Shown here in pieces: positions 1 to 11,690 of a DNA stretch of 64,000 bases (its first letter is position 1; each line of letters opens with the position of its first letter). The notes beneath the pieces are model-generated. The model had not been told where the DNA came from, made no database searches, and saw only the letters and a program-made list of their open reading frames with translations. Source of the stretch: an uncultured Clostridia bacterium (GTDB taxonomy: Bacteria; Bacillota; Clostridia; Peptostreptococcales; Anaerovoracaceae). The translations under genes and the position numbers were made by a program. The stretch covers positions 1 through 64,000 of the forward strand of contig CAMENZ010000006.1 in NCBI GenBank assembly GCA_945928865.1. Direction: 5' to 3'.

Positions 1-61
1 GGTGGTTCTTTGTTCCTCAGGCTCTGCCTTCGGAACCATAGCTAAAGCAGACCAAAACAAA

Positions 62-98
62 AAAGGTAAGCCTATCCAAAAGATATAGCTTACCATTT
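62..98 (-). terminator. Rho-independent terminator (bidirectional)
   Basis: GGTAAGC at 65-71 pairs with GCTTACC at 88-94. The stem is followed by a T-run when read on the minus strand, which suits the end of the surface-protein gene just upstream. A shorter T-run is present on the plus strand too. Confidence 0.7.
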
Positions 99-116
99 TT
101 ATAATTTACTTAAAGA

Positions 117-1853
117 CTATTTATTTATAGCTTTTACTCTTTTTTTCATAAGAAGTAAAGCTCCGCCTGCCATAGTCATCATTCCTAAATATAAAGTAGA
201 ATCAAAATCATCTCCTGTCTTAGGAACATTTTTGTCCTCTTCTTTAGGTTTATCCACATCCGGAGTTTCCGGAGCGTGGGATTTAGGTACATCCATATCC
301 TCTATGATAGGATTTTCCGGTTTAACAGGCTCGTCCATAACCGGTTTATCAATTTCTACAATCTTATTTGATTCAGGCACATTTGGCACAGTCAGGTTAG
401 TCGGAACGAATACATAAGTTTTTTCTGTGTCCTTTTTCTCCGGCTGGCTTGGTTCCTCTTTTTTAGGTTCTACTACAGTTGGAACATTCGGCTGTTTTTT
501 ATCAACTTCCGTATTTGTAGATGGTGTCGTTACAATCGGCTCTTTCGGTGTTTCTGTTTCTACAGCAGGTTCCACCGGTTTGTCAGGTGCTGACCTATCG
601 GTTCCTATCGTAGCTCCGAGAGTATCCGGTGCAGAAGCAGTTGAAGGTTCTTTATCTTTAATTGGTTCATCTGGTTTAACTGCAGCAGGAGCTTCTAGCT
701 CAGCATTTTCTTCTTTTACAGGTTTTGCTTTTTTGGTATTAACAAAAATCAATACTCCATTTTCAGCAATAGTGAATCCCTCTGCTTTATAACCTTCTGC
801 TGACCAATCGCTACCATCTGCATTAACTTCCTTTATAGTATAAAGTCCTAGTTCCTTATCATCAGCAATATGAAAAATCACATCCTTATTTTCATACTTG
901 ATTTTTTTACCTTCAGGCTTTCCATTTTTCATAAGTTGAAAATATACTTCAGGATAGCTTTCCCCATCTTCCAGCGCAGCCCCTTCCCAAGCCTTGTTAA
1001 CTACTATATAAGCCGGAAAAGTGGTGTCTTCATAGGTTGCAAAAGTTGCAGTAATAAGGTTTTGATAAGAGCCACCGTTACCGGGAACTTTTTCCATAGG
1101 CTCAAAAAGTGAAATGTCAGTTGCCCTTCCAGATTTGAGTGGCTTGATTTGTTCTTTTGTAATATCGCTACCTATCTTACTTACTCTATCTTCTATAGGC
1201 ACTTGAATCAAGTTTGCAAGAGCTTCCCACATCATACGCTTTTTAGCAGGATTCTTTTCTCTATATTCTCCTCCAACAATATCTTTATCTCTATTATACA
1301 AAGAAGGTGCACTGCCTGTAACCGTATTATGCTCTCTATAATAATTTGCACTTGAATAATACCAAACAGCTGCTTGTGTTACATCATAGGCTTCATCCTT
1401 TGTTAAACCATCCATCAGCCCCGAAGCATTTGATGGGTAGCCGTTATATAATATGTCAACCAAAACTTGCTTTAACTTAGCACCATCTGAAATGCGTGGT
1501 CTAAAAACAGTTTGCCTACCATCATATTTACCATCATTTAAAACCTGTACAGCCTTCTCTACTAAATTATCTGCTGTAGCTAAAATTTTATTATATTTTG
1601 TACTTCCTGATTTCGCCCCGGCATCATTCTTCACTACCATTCTAGGTGGCGCATATAATCCATTATAGCAGTATGCTACATAAGTTTTACTATCATCATC
1701 TATTTTCTTCATATTAAGCACATGGGCTATTTCGTTTTTAATATTATATGCTTCATATTCCTCTGTCGCGGCACTGGCATTAAAAGGTATCGCCCCCACA
1801 GCCATTAACCCTACTAAAACAATGCCTAAAAGTCTTTTGATTTTTTCTCTCAA
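117..1853 (-). CDS. Thioester (TQXA) domain LPXTG-anchored surface protein
   Basis: A secreted, wall-anchored adhesin-like protein of about 578 residues. The N-terminus has a basic stretch and a hydrophobic signal ending near NASA. A TQXA-type thioester domain follows, with a Cys in YCYNG near residue 61 and TQAA near residue 158; in this family Cys and Gln form an internal thioester that can bind host surfaces covalently. Next come a Cna-B-like domain (VVNKAWEG to IFVNTK), a Pro/Glu/Lys-rich stalk, a sorting signal VPKTGDD, a membrane segment and a basic tail. I chose the TTG at 1851-1853 because GAGAGG lies six bases upstream. An in-frame ATG at 1946 would add 31 residues that do not resemble a signal peptide and has no ribosome binding site. 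It needs a sortase not present in this window. The ligand is unknown. Confidence 0.85.
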   Translation of the reverse strand: MREKIKRLLGIVLVGLMAVGAIPFNASAATEEYEAYNIKNEIAHVLNMKKIDDDSKTYVAYCYNGLYAPPRMVVKNDAGAKSGSTKYNKILATADNLVEKAVQVLNDGKYDGRQTVFRPRISDGAKLKQVLVDILYNGYPSNASGLMDGLTKDEAYDVTQAAVWYYSSANYYREHNTVTGSAPSLYNRDKDIVGGEYREKNPAKKRMMWEALANLIQVPIEDRVSKIGSDITKEQIKPLKSGRATDISLFEPMEKVPGNGGSYQNLITATFATYEDTTFPAYIVVNKAWEGAALEDGESYPEVYFQLMKNGKPEGKKIKYENKDVIFHIADDKELGLYTIKEVNADGSDWSAEGYKAEGFTIAENGVLIFVNTKKAKPVKEENAELEAPAAVKPDEPIKDKEPSTASAPDTLGATIGTDRSAPDKPVEPAVETETPKEPIVTTPSTNTEVDKKQPNVPTVVEPKKEEPSQPEKKDTEKTYVFVPTNLTVPNVPESNKIVEIDKPVMDEPVKPENPIIEDMDVPKSHAPETPDVDKPKEEDKNVPKTGDDFDSTLYLGMMTMAGGALLLMKKRVKAINK

Positions 1854-2043
1854 TATATACCTCTCTTTTACATTAGTATAATATAATTTTTTATTATTTT
1901 TGATTTTTATAGATGGAATTTTTTCATTCAATTCCACCGGATTCATACACTTTATTTTCTTGCGTACGAGTCTATATTATATCAAAAAATGTAAAGGAAA
2001 ATCTACACATTCACAAAAACTACTAATTCATTTTACCCGCACT

Positions 2044-3345
2044 TTACTTTTCTTCATAGAAAGTTTTCATAACCTTAATTAAGTGGTCTAAGTCACTAGT
2101 CCCAGCGGTTTCATAAGCTGAATGCATAGCTAATTGCGCTACCCCTATATCAACAGAAGCCATTCCAACCTTAGTATTAGATATGGAGCCTAAGGTAGAA
2201 CCGCCTGCCATATCTGATCTATTTGCATAGACTTGATAAGGTACCTCAGCCTTATTACAAATATCCTTAAAAACGGCTGCCGAAAAAGCATCAGTAGTAT
2301 ATTTCTGATTAGCATTATATTTTATTACCACTCCGCCATTTATAATAGGTGCATTTTCTGCATCAGAAAATTCCGGATGATTCGGATGTTTAGCATGAGC
2401 ATTATCAGCAGATATCATAAAGCTATCAGCTATCATTCTCAAATAATCCTCTTCCTCTAAGCCTAGACTTATGGTAATTCTTCTCAATACATCTCTTAAG
2501 AAATTAGAACCTGCCCCTTGCTTAGTATCACTGCCCACTTCTTCATTATCAAAAATCCCACATACAGCTATGGCATTTTTTTCTCTCGCAAAATCCGCCT
2601 GCCCAGCTTCAATGAACCCCACAAAGCTTGAAAAAGCACACTCTAAGTCGTCTAACCTAGGGCTTCCTATAAATTCTTCCTCAGGCCCTAAAAGGCTTCC
2701 CCTTTCTCTAAGGTAAAGGAACAAGTCCTTGCCTAAAATTTCTTCCGGCTTATGCCCTACAGATTTTGCTATCAAAGTATCAAAATCTAAGGAGCCAACT
2801 TCTTCTCCATCCATTCTATATAACGGAAGAGTATCCACATTTGCCTTGTATTCAAAACCCGTATTAGCATCCCTATTCATGTGAATAGCTACGGATGGAA
2901 TGATGAGAAGATTTTTGTCAATATTAACCAGCTTAATTTGAAACCCCTTTTCATCTTTTATGACCACCCTACCTGCAACGGATAAAGGTCTGTCAAACCA
3001 AGTAGCTATAAGCATTCCGCCATATTTTTCAGTAGACAACTGAACTACGCCGGCAGACTTTTTCTCGCTATTCTCCTTAATTTTAAAGGTCGGGGAATCG
3101 GAATGGGAAGCTACTAGATGAAAGGCTTTAGGCGTGGATTTTGGAATACGAAACGCTATAATAGAAGAACCGTTTCTATTTACAAAATATTTGCCACCTT
3201 TTTCTATTTCCCAAGCATCTCTTTCTTCCAGCTTCCTATAACCATTTATTATTAAATTTTTTTCTACATTATCTATAGTATGAAAAGGGCTGGGACTTTC
3301 ATAAATAAAGTCCAACAGCCTTTCTGCATTTACATTTGTTATCAT
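2044..3345 (-). CDS. M18 family aminopeptidase (aspartyl aminopeptidase-like)
   Basis: A cytosolic zinc aminopeptidase of 433 residues, the usual length for family M18. Metal-binding and catalytic signatures are visible: ASHSDSP near residue 80, FDNEEVGS near 265, and a C-terminal AMHSAYE. Members remove N-terminal residues, often acidic ones, from peptides. It is the last gene of a six-gene minus-strand operon and lies 31 bases after serS, so it probably depends on the upstream promoter. AGG about nine bases before the ATG is a modest ribosome binding site. A second M18 paralogue is encoded at 50563-51939, and the two differ substantially in sequence. Substrate preference cannot be read from the sequence. 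Confidence 0.9.
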   Translation of the reverse strand: MITNVNAERLLDFIYESPSPFHTIDNVEKNLIINGYRKLEERDAWEIEKGGKYFVNRNGSSIIAFRIPKSTPKAFHLVASHSDSPTFKIKENSEKKSAGVVQLSTEKYGGMLIATWFDRPLSVAGRVVIKDEKGFQIKLVNIDKNLLIIPSVAIHMNRDANTGFEYKANVDTLPLYRMDGEEVGSLDFDTLIAKSVGHKPEEILGKDLFLYLRERGSLLGPEEEFIGSPRLDDLECAFSSFVGFIEAGQADFAREKNAIAVCGIFDNEEVGSDTKQGAGSNFLRDVLRRITISLGLEEEDYLRMIADSFMISADNAHAKHPNHPEFSDAENAPIINGGVVIKYNANQKYTTDAFSAAVFKDICNKAEVPYQVYANRSDMAGGSTLGSISNTKVGMASVDIGVAQLAMHSAYETAGTSDLDHLIKVMKTFYEEK

Positions 3346-3376
3346 ATTTTATACCTATTTTTCTTTAATAGATTCA

Positions 3377-4672
<1,296 letters not shown>

Positions 4673-4682
4673 TTAGTTAATA

Positions 4683-6599
4683 TTAAAATAAATTTCTTTT
4701 ATATATACGGTAAAGATTTTTTAAATCTTCCATTTTAGACTGTATTTCTATCTGAAGTTCAGAGGCTAAGCTATAATCCCCTAAAGCTAAAGCCTCCCTT
4801 GCTCTAGTAAGCAGCGAGCTTTCGCCTTCCTTATCCTTAGCCATATATTCTCTAAGCTCTGCAACTTTAGACCAGTTATTAAGATCCAAACTGTTAGCTT
4901 CTCCATCATGTATAGCCTTACATGCTTTGATTTCCATAATACAGTTAGGTATAAGTCTGGAATGGAACTCTGTTGCCCATTGACTTATAATATACTCTCT
5001 ATAGGACTCTAGTGCTAAATCAGAAAATACACCTTCTCCGGAAATAGCCTTTACCTTATCAGGAAAATCTGCAAAGCCTTGAACATTTTCCCATACTGTC
5101 TTTGGTGGCTTACCAAAAAGCTTATCTCTTTCAGAAGAAGTGTAATCTTCAAACACATCCTTTTCACTTCTATATTCTCTGTAAGTTTCTAAGTAAAAAT
5201 CCTCTTCTCCATAGATTTTGGAAATAGATTTTTCTAAGTCCTTAGGAGTTTTTTTAGCCTCTAAAGCCGCCTTAATGCCATCTAACATAGCCATATAACC
5301 TGAGGCTAAAACTAAATAGGTATTCGATTTAGGGTTAGGAGATCTAAGCTCAAACCTTGTAGCTAAAGGGCTTCTCCTATCTCTCACCAAACCGACTAAT
5401 ATGGTTCTGTTTCTCGAAGGCTCATCTGCACTTTTTCCCAGAGAAGTAACTACACATACAGGTGCTTCATATCCAGGCTTCAATCTCTTAAGAGAATCAG
5501 AAGTAAAGCTTACAAAAGGATTTATAGCCTCATAGTTTTTCAATATACCCATTAAAGCACCAAAACCTATAGGGCTTAAGAAATCTTCATCAAATTCAGG
5601 TGCAGTAAATAGGTTCACCAGCTTACCATTTTTAAGTTTAGCACAAACTCCCATGTGAGTATGTTCACCACTACCGGCAACTCCCTCTATAGGTTTTGCT
5701 TGGAAAGTAGTATTCAAACCTACCTGATTAAAAACATCTCTAACCACATATTTAACCTGTTTTTCATTGTCAGCAGCCTGCATAGCATCTGCATACTTCC
5801 AGTCAATTTCCAACTGTTCCATAATGTGATCATGGTTTCCGCTGCTGGTAAGTTTAGACTTAACTCCACCAACTTCCTTATGACCCATTTCCATTTCAAA
5901 ACCATAGTAATCTAAAAGCTCAATGGATTTTTCCAAAGCAGTTCTAACAGGTCCATAAGTCCTCTTCCAATACTGCTCTTTAAGTTCCTGAGAGGTTGAC
6001 AGTTCTTCTCTATCTGCCTTATCATCAGGTGTCCTTACCCAAAATTCCAGTTCCGTAGCACTGGTAACCTGAATTTCTTCTATTTCTTCTACAGAATCCA
6101 CGCCTTGAATATACTTGAAAACATAAGGATTTTCAGCCAAAAGTTCTAAAATATCCTTCTTAAACTTCCTAAGAGAATCTCTCAAAATCACCCTAGCCCC
6201 TACTTCTCTTTCATCATTATGTAGAAGAAAAGCCGGAATTCTAAGAGTTCCCACAGGAAGTCCTGTACTCTTATCTATATTATAGAAATTATAATCCACA
6301 TACCAGTTCACAGAAAGATCAGGTATCATGTCTACCTTAGCATTATTAAGCTCCGCTATCTTAGGCAGATTTACACTGGAACCATCTGTCTGAACTCCTG
6401 TAGCTAAAAGTTTTTCCATGTCCTTTATGAAAAGTTTTACAGGAATTCTCTCATCCGTATCATTAGCTGCAATATCAAGTCCTACGAAGGATACAAACTG
6501 AACCTCCGGATGAGCCTTTAGAATTTTTTCTAACGACTCGGTTCCGTGATTTTCCGGTTTAATATTAAACAGCATTTTATCAAAATCAAAATGTAGCAT
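4683..6599 (-). CDS. glnA: Glutamine synthetase (long clostridial type)
   Basis: ATP-dependent synthesis of glutamine from glutamate and ammonia. The protein has 638 residues, much longer than the 440-470 of standard GSI; related long enzymes occur in clostridia such as C. difficile. Visible catalytic-core motifs include SGNHDHIMEQ, GSGEHTHMGVC (metal and glutamate binding), NRTILVGLVRDRRSP (ATP and adenylyl-site region) and RFELRSPNPKSN. The C-terminal 150 residues are helical and lack known GS motifs. The ATG lies two bases after the UPF0182 stop and its AAGGAG is inside the last codons of that gene, so translation is probably coupled. No GlnR-type operator was seen next to it. Confidence 0.9.
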   Translation of the reverse strand: MLHFDFDKMLFNIKPENHGTESLEKILKAHPEVQFVSFVGLDIAANDTDERIPVKLFIKDMEKLLATGVQTDGSSVNLPKIAELNNAKVDMIPDLSVNWYVDYNFYNIDKSTGLPVGTLRIPAFLLHNDEREVGARVILRDSLRKFKKDILELLAENPYVFKYIQGVDSVEEIEEIQVTSATELEFWVRTPDDKADREELSTSQELKEQYWKRTYGPVRTALEKSIELLDYYGFEMEMGHKEVGGVKSKLTSSGNHDHIMEQLEIDWKYADAMQAADNEKQVKYVVRDVFNQVGLNTTFQAKPIEGVAGSGEHTHMGVCAKLKNGKLVNLFTAPEFDEDFLSPIGFGALMGILKNYEAINPFVSFTSDSLKRLKPGYEAPVCVVTSLGKSADEPSRNRTILVGLVRDRRSPLATRFELRSPNPKSNTYLVLASGYMAMLDGIKAALEAKKTPKDLEKSISKIYGEEDFYLETYREYRSEKDVFEDYTSSERDKLFGKPPKTVWENVQGFADFPDKVKAISGEGVFSDLALESYREYIISQWATEFHSRLIPNCIMEIKACKAIHDGEANSLDLNNWSKVAELREYMAKDKEGESSLLTRAREALALGDYSLASELQIEIQSKMEDLKNLYRIYKRNLF

Positions 6600-6601
6600 C
6601 T

Positions 6602-9493
6602 TTACTCCTTAGCTAAATCAGTCAGATAATTTCCAACCTTTTCTATATATTCGCCATACTTAGCCCAGTCTCCTGCTTTCTGATATTTTAAAGCTTTTTC
6701 ATAGGCTTCAGAAGCCGCCTTAGCTACTTCACTCTTAGTTAAATCTTTGTCCTCAGGTTCTTCTCCCGGATCACTATTGGGTTCAGAGCCTTGACCCTTA
6801 TTATCTCCAAACAGTTCTTTAATACACTCTCCTAAAGTTTCCTTATATGCTATCTGATCATCATAAGCCATAATAACTCTCTTAACCTCAGGGATAGATG
6901 AGTTTTGGGCTTCTAAATAAACAGGTTCCACATAGAGAACGGAACTTTCAATAGGAATGACGAAGAGATTTCCTCTTCTGTATTTAGTCCCTGAAGAATC
7001 CCACAAAGCAAACTCTTTTGAAATTTCTGTACTCTGATTGATTTGAGCCTCAATCTGTTCTGGTCCATAAATATTCCTTGACTTAGGGAACTGATAAAGC
7101 ACTAAATCGCCATAATCATTGCCATCATTTCTGGCTACCATTAAGGCAGTCATATTTTGCTTCTGCTTAGGGGTAAAAGGTACAGAATTAAAGAATTCCG
7201 CCTTTTCTTCTCCCGGCAATTTAGCTATATAGTAACTAGGCTTAATTTGAGATTTTTCCATTCCATATATTTCAGAAGCTATATCCCAATGGTCTTCGTC
7301 CTGATAAAAAACATTTATATCTTCCATGTGATACTTACCATAAACACCTGCCTGAATTCCAAATAGTGTATTAGGGTATCTTAAATGGGATTTAAGTCCT
7401 TCCGGCATTTCTTTAAAGCCTTTGAATAAAGTAGGATAAATCTTAGCCATAGTCTTAGCTACAGGGTCTTTTTCATCTACTATATAAAAATTAGTGTCTC
7501 CATTATATGCGTCAATCACAACCTTAACAGAGTTTCTAATATAGTTGACACCTTCCTCATAAGGTTCGGAATAAGGGTAATTTCCACTGGTAGTATAAGC
7601 ATCTAACATCCAGTAAAGTTTACCATCCACTGTAACCATATAGGGATCTCTTTCATAATTGAGATATGGCATTATAGTCTGAACACGCTTAGTAATATTC
7701 CTGTTTATTATAATTCTGGAATCAGAATTTATGTTAGAAGAAATCAACAGCTTCATAGAGCCTTCTCTAATGGCAAATAATGCTCGATTTAAGAGATTTA
7801 ACTTTATCCCTGCTTTTCCTTCGTAACGACTATAGGCATTTTCAGTTCCATCAGGATAATCAAATTCATCTTCCTTAGCCCCTACTACAATATATTCATT
7901 GCCCAATTCACCAAAATATATTTCCGGTCTGGTTATTTCTATTTCAGAAACCTTAGATGCAGGTGGAATATTTCCTATTAGAACATCCGGTTGTCCGGAG
8001 CTTGTAACCTTGTCAACTCTGGAAAGTGCTACACCATAACCATGAGTATACTTGAGATGCTTATTTAACCAAGTATCATTGATTTTGTCCTCATCAATTT
8101 CCCTAGCCGTCATAAAAGTCTGAGTATACTTACCATTTATCATATATCTATCGTTATCTACATCATTAAAAGTATAGTAGCGACGAATAGACTGGGTCTG
8201 ATTATAGAACTGTTTAGCCGGTTCAAAGTCATTAACCCTAATATTGTTTATAGTTTCAGAGTTCTGAGCAATTAGATCAGCTGTCAAAGTATTATCGGCT
8301 GCAAAAGGCTTAACCTTAACATCATCAATTCCATAAGCATATTGAGTATATTCAATATTCCTCTTAAGATATTCGCCTTCCATTCTAATTTCATCAGAGC
8401 TAACTACGAAGGTCTGAATAAGGTATCCGGCACCTCCGCCTAAAAGCCCTACTACAACCATTAAAACAGGTACAATGAATATCCTCTTATACTTCTTCTT
8501 CATCATATTTATTGCAAAACTTGCCCCTGCAACCAATGATAGAACACAAAGTATCCTATACATCCAAAGTGTAATGTTTACATCTACAAAGCCTGCGCCA
8601 TAAACCACTCCCGTATGCTCATGTAAAAGTTCAAACTGCATTAAGAAAAAGTCAATTCCCAACATCAAGAAAAATATAATACCTAAAAGAGTAATCTTTC
8701 CTGAAGCTATCTTCATAAGCTCCTTAAAGTTATTATCATCAAATTGTCTCCTAGGCTTAGTTTCTTTATGAACCTTCTTAGCCTGTTGGAATCCAAAGGA
8801 TTTAAACAAGGCTCCCAAGAAATCATCCGGACTATTGACACCTGCATTGCCACCGAAAGGATTTTCGGAGCCTGTATGCCTCTCCTCATCAGAAGCTGTG
8901 CCAGTTGGATTTTGTCCGAAAGGCGCTGTGTCCTTAAATACATCAGGCGTTCTCACAGTCATTAAGAAAATATAATATATTACTGTCAACACCACGAAAC
9001 CTACCACTATAAGTAATAGAATTTCATTTAACTGAGTTAAGAAATCTAATTTGAAAATATAAAAGGATATGTCTAAACTAAAGAGTGGATCCTTTATATC
9101 AAAATCTGTACTTGCCGCAAATTTCAATATTTCAAACCAAAGTTGAGATACTGTCACTACCGTTGCCATAAGCCCTGCAACTACTGAAAATCCTATAGTT
9201 GCTAACTTGAGTTTTTTCATATTAGGTTCTTCCTTAGAAGCTATATGAGCAAAATAGCTTTTTCTAAGATGACCTAAATAAAGTTGCAATAGCAAGGTTG
9301 TAACTATGAAAGCAGGTACGCCTACCTTAACCATAGTAACGATTTGTTTCAGAAACACATCTAAATATCCCATTTCACTGAACCACATAAAGTCAGTGAT
9401 GAACTGTGTCAATGCAAAGAAGGTACCTAGTACAAGTACTAAAACCAAAACTACAAGGCTTAGTCTTCTCTGAAATTTTATTTTTGCATCCAT
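6602..9493 (-). CDS. UPF0182 family large membrane protein
   Basis: A 963-residue protein of the UPF0182 (COG1615) family, whose function is unknown. The N-terminal 370 residues contain about seven hydrophobic membrane segments. A long extracytoplasmic region of about 500 residues follows, rich in aromatic residues and in YPNTLFGIQAGVY- and YHMEDINVFYQDEDHW-like blocks typical of the family. The end is acidic and helical. Its ATG overlaps the upstream zinc-ribbon gene stop by one base (TAATG) and GGAGG precedes it, so the two are translationally coupled. The tight pairing with a zinc-ribbon membrane protein and glutamine synthetase is noteworthy but does not define a role. Confidence 0.9.
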   Translation of the reverse strand: MDAKIKFQRRLSLVVLVLVLVLGTFFALTQFITDFMWFSEMGYLDVFLKQIVTMVKVGVPAFIVTTLLLQLYLGHLRKSYFAHIASKEEPNMKKLKLATIGFSVVAGLMATVVTVSQLWFEILKFAASTDFDIKDPLFSLDISFYIFKLDFLTQLNEILLLIVVGFVVLTVIYYIFLMTVRTPDVFKDTAPFGQNPTGTASDEERHTGSENPFGGNAGVNSPDDFLGALFKSFGFQQAKKVHKETKPRRQFDDNNFKELMKIASGKITLLGIIFFLMLGIDFFLMQFELLHEHTGVVYGAGFVDVNITLWMYRILCVLSLVAGASFAINMMKKKYKRIFIVPVLMVVVGLLGGGAGYLIQTFVVSSDEIRMEGEYLKRNIEYTQYAYGIDDVKVKPFAADNTLTADLIAQNSETINNIRVNDFEPAKQFYNQTQSIRRYYTFNDVDNDRYMINGKYTQTFMTAREIDEDKINDTWLNKHLKYTHGYGVALSRVDKVTSSGQPDVLIGNIPPASKVSEIEITRPEIYFGELGNEYIVVGAKEDEFDYPDGTENAYSRYEGKAGIKLNLLNRALFAIREGSMKLLISSNINSDSRIIINRNITKRVQTIMPYLNYERDPYMVTVDGKLYWMLDAYTTSGNYPYSEPYEEGVNYIRNSVKVVIDAYNGDTNFYIVDEKDPVAKTMAKIYPTLFKGFKEMPEGLKSHLRYPNTLFGIQAGVYGKYHMEDINVFYQDEDHWDIASEIYGMEKSQIKPSYYIAKLPGEEKAEFFNSVPFTPKQKQNMTALMVARNDGNDYGDLVLYQFPKSRNIYGPEQIEAQINQSTEISKEFALWDSSGTKYRRGNLFVIPIESSVLYVEPVYLEAQNSSIPEVKRVIMAYDDQIAYKETLGECIKELFGDNKGQGSEPNSDPGEEPEDKDLTKSEVAKAASEAYEKALKYQKAGDWAKYGEYIEKVGNYLTDLAKE

Positions 9494-11673
9494 TATAGTT
9501 TTTCCTCCTTATGACTATCTACATACATTGATTTATCTGATATCTTAATGTAGAGACTTTCATATCTCTTTTCGCTTATCTGTGTGCCTGCTGCTTCATC
9601 AGTTTTTAAATAGGTAAGCTCGTTTAAGATGTAGAAACCTTCTTTACCTATACGCATTTCACCGATAGTTAAATTTTCTATGCCTACATAATTGTCTTTT
9701 GAAGGCTGACTAGGATTTTCGTTTCCTCCTGACTGACTATTATCCAACCATGAATCATAGAATTTAACTGTAGTTTCTATAATCTTATCAGCATAGCTGA
9801 CAATAGTACCATCTTCTGTTTCATACCATTTCGCATCTACAAATTTAGGTGCTTCGCGTATTTCTGAAAAGGCATAATCTGTATTGTCTTGATATATTAA
9901 ATTAATATCATAGTCTACACTGCTTATAGTCTTAGCTTCTGCACCATAGGCTGCTACTAATGAATTCATAAGTTCCAAAGGTTCATTTATTTCAGGTTCA
10001 TCTATAACATCCTGCTCTTTGGGTTCTTCACCATTAATAAGACCTCTAAAATAATCTACAACCTTCACTATAACTTCATCAGATTTTTTAGCTACTGCCC
10101 CATCCGGTTGAATTACTCTAAAAGCAAACACAACACCTAAGGCAAGAAGAATTATCAATAAAAGTGATATTACTATCTTTCCAAATATGTGCTTCTTTCC
10201 TACATCTTCTTCCTCTAAAAAAATATTATCTAAAGAAACTCTAGTATTTGTTAAAGAGTTTCCTTCCCTTGCTCCTGCTTCTTCCTCTTCAGCAAACTTT
10301 GACGATTCTTTAGGTATAGAAACATCTTTAGCCTCATCAACAGATGAATTAATAGGTAATGGTTTTAATTTATAGTTAGTTTCTATAGGGTTTTTAGTAA
10401 TATCAACTGCAATAGTCACAGGTGGCTGAGCAACCCCCACAACATTCTTATTAATTATGCTTCCCTCTCCTGAAACATCTGATGCCCTATTACCATTTTC
10501 GGATAATACATCGGATTTCTTAAGGTTTGGCAATACCTCTCCTACCCAAGTATAATCCATATTTGCCACATTCTTATTATAATTATCTTCTAAATTTAGA
10601 AGTTTTGCTCTCTCTTTTTCCAATAAATTTTGGAAAGCATCTTGTTTCTGATTATAAGTGTAGAACTTCTTGCTTTCATCCGACTGGGTTTCCCCACCTT
10701 TTGTTATAGAATCTTCAACTAATTCTTCCAATTTTGGCTGTGGGGATTTTGCATCACTTTCAACAACTGCTATATCTTCACTTTTGAAATCAATGGAACT
10801 TTCCAAAGGTTCCGGCTTACTGGAATTTACAGCAGAAGCCTCAGGTTCTAAATTTTCAAACTTTTCTTTTTTAAAGCTGGCTCTGTCCATAATCAAAGTA
10901 GCTTCCGGAGTCTGAACCTTTCCCATATTACCAAAGAGTTCCGCCTCTAAATCTTCAATTTTTTTCGCCTCTTTTTTACTATCTCCTCTTAAGGATGAAA
11001 AATCTATAACAGGAACGCTGCCTAAAGTTTCTCTAGATAAAGGCTTAATCTCAGGGCTTTCCTTAATTTTTCTAACTTCTAAGTTTTCTACATCCCCTAA
11101 TTCATCCATGAAGCTTTTTACAGCTTCTTTTGTGCTGTGACCTTCAGAAATTTCAAATGCTGGATTTTCTCTTTCCATGTTAAAATCCACCTTGCTTTCT
11201 TCTTTGGCACTAGCCCAAGGTAACCAATCAGGCTGAGAAAATTTCACTTCTTCCCTTCCGGAAGTGCTAACAGGTCTGAAATCTGAAATGCTGTCCCAAG
11301 GAGTTTTGAAAACTTCTTCTTTGTTTTCCGGTTCAATTTTTTCTATTTTAACTTCAGAATTTTTTCTGTGTCTTTCTTCTACAACGCTTCCCCAGTTAAA
11401 GTCTATAGACTCTGTTTTCTTTGGCTTATCCGTTGGAAATCCATCTAAGTTCCAATTCAGCTCTAATGGAGCTCTAATAGGCTTCTTTACCGGTTCTTCC
11501 CAATTTCTCTCAAAAGGGCTTTCTATAGCCTCTCTTTTTTTCTCCTCTATAAAAGGTGGGCTAAAAGGCATATCCCCATAACTATGCTCCATATCCTCTC
11601 TCACCGGCTGACCACATTTGGCACAAAATCTATCATCATAATTTAATTTTTTTCCGCACTTGGTACAAAACAT
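9493..11673 (-). CDS. Zinc-ribbon, single-pass membrane protein of unknown function
   Basis: Begins with a double CxxC zinc ribbon (MFCTKCGKK and FCAKCGQP). A very long, charged, low-complexity cytoplasmic region with many SPE/KEE stretches follows. One membrane segment lies near residue 505-525 (ISLLLIILLALGVVFAF). The last 190 residues would be outside the cell and contain a compact domain with SLYIKISDKSMYVDS at its end. I chose the ATG at 11671-11673 because GGAGGG lies six bases upstream; a longer TTG-initiated form would cover that site. It is the second gene of the operon, between another single-pass protein and UPF0182. Function not recognised. Confidence 0.8.
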   Translation of the reverse strand: MFCTKCGKKLNYDDRFCAKCGQPVREDMEHSYGDMPFSPPFIEEKKREAIESPFERNWEEPVKKPIRAPLELNWNLDGFPTDKPKKTESIDFNWGSVVEERHRKNSEVKIEKIEPENKEEVFKTPWDSISDFRPVSTSGREEVKFSQPDWLPWASAKEESKVDFNMERENPAFEISEGHSTKEAVKSFMDELGDVENLEVRKIKESPEIKPLSRETLGSVPVIDFSSLRGDSKKEAKKIEDLEAELFGNMGKVQTPEATLIMDRASFKKEKFENLEPEASAVNSSKPEPLESSIDFKSEDIAVVESDAKSPQPKLEELVEDSITKGGETQSDESKKFYTYNQKQDAFQNLLEKERAKLLNLEDNYNKNVANMDYTWVGEVLPNLKKSDVLSENGNRASDVSGEGSIINKNVVGVAQPPVTIAVDITKNPIETNYKLKPLPINSSVDEAKDVSIPKESSKFAEEEEAGAREGNSLTNTRVSLDNIFLEEEDVGKKHIFGKIVISLLLIILLALGVVFAFRVIQPDGAVAKKSDEVIVKVVDYFRGLINGEEPKEQDVIDEPEINEPLELMNSLVAAYGAEAKTISSVDYDINLIYQDNTDYAFSEIREAPKFVDAKWYETEDGTIVSYADKIIETTVKFYDSWLDNSQSGGNENPSQPSKDNYVGIENLTIGEMRIGKEGFYILNELTYLKTDEAAGTQISEKRYESLYIKISDKSMYVDSHKEEKL

Positions 11674-11690
11674 TACTTGCCCTCCGTCTA

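Noticed and set aside
1..60. Short open frames at the left edge on both strands
   Set aside because: Too short, without a ribosome binding site or recognisable end of a family; left uncalled.
427..792. 121-residue plus-strand frame
   Set aside because: Antisense to the Pro/Glu/Lys-rich stalk of the LPXTG protein; Ser/Gly/Val-rich text is a composition artefact.
117..1853. CRISPR or tandem-repeat array in the surface-protein stalk
   Set aside because: The repetition is amino-acid low complexity; no regular DNA repeats and spacers. No CRISPR array was seen anywhere in the window.
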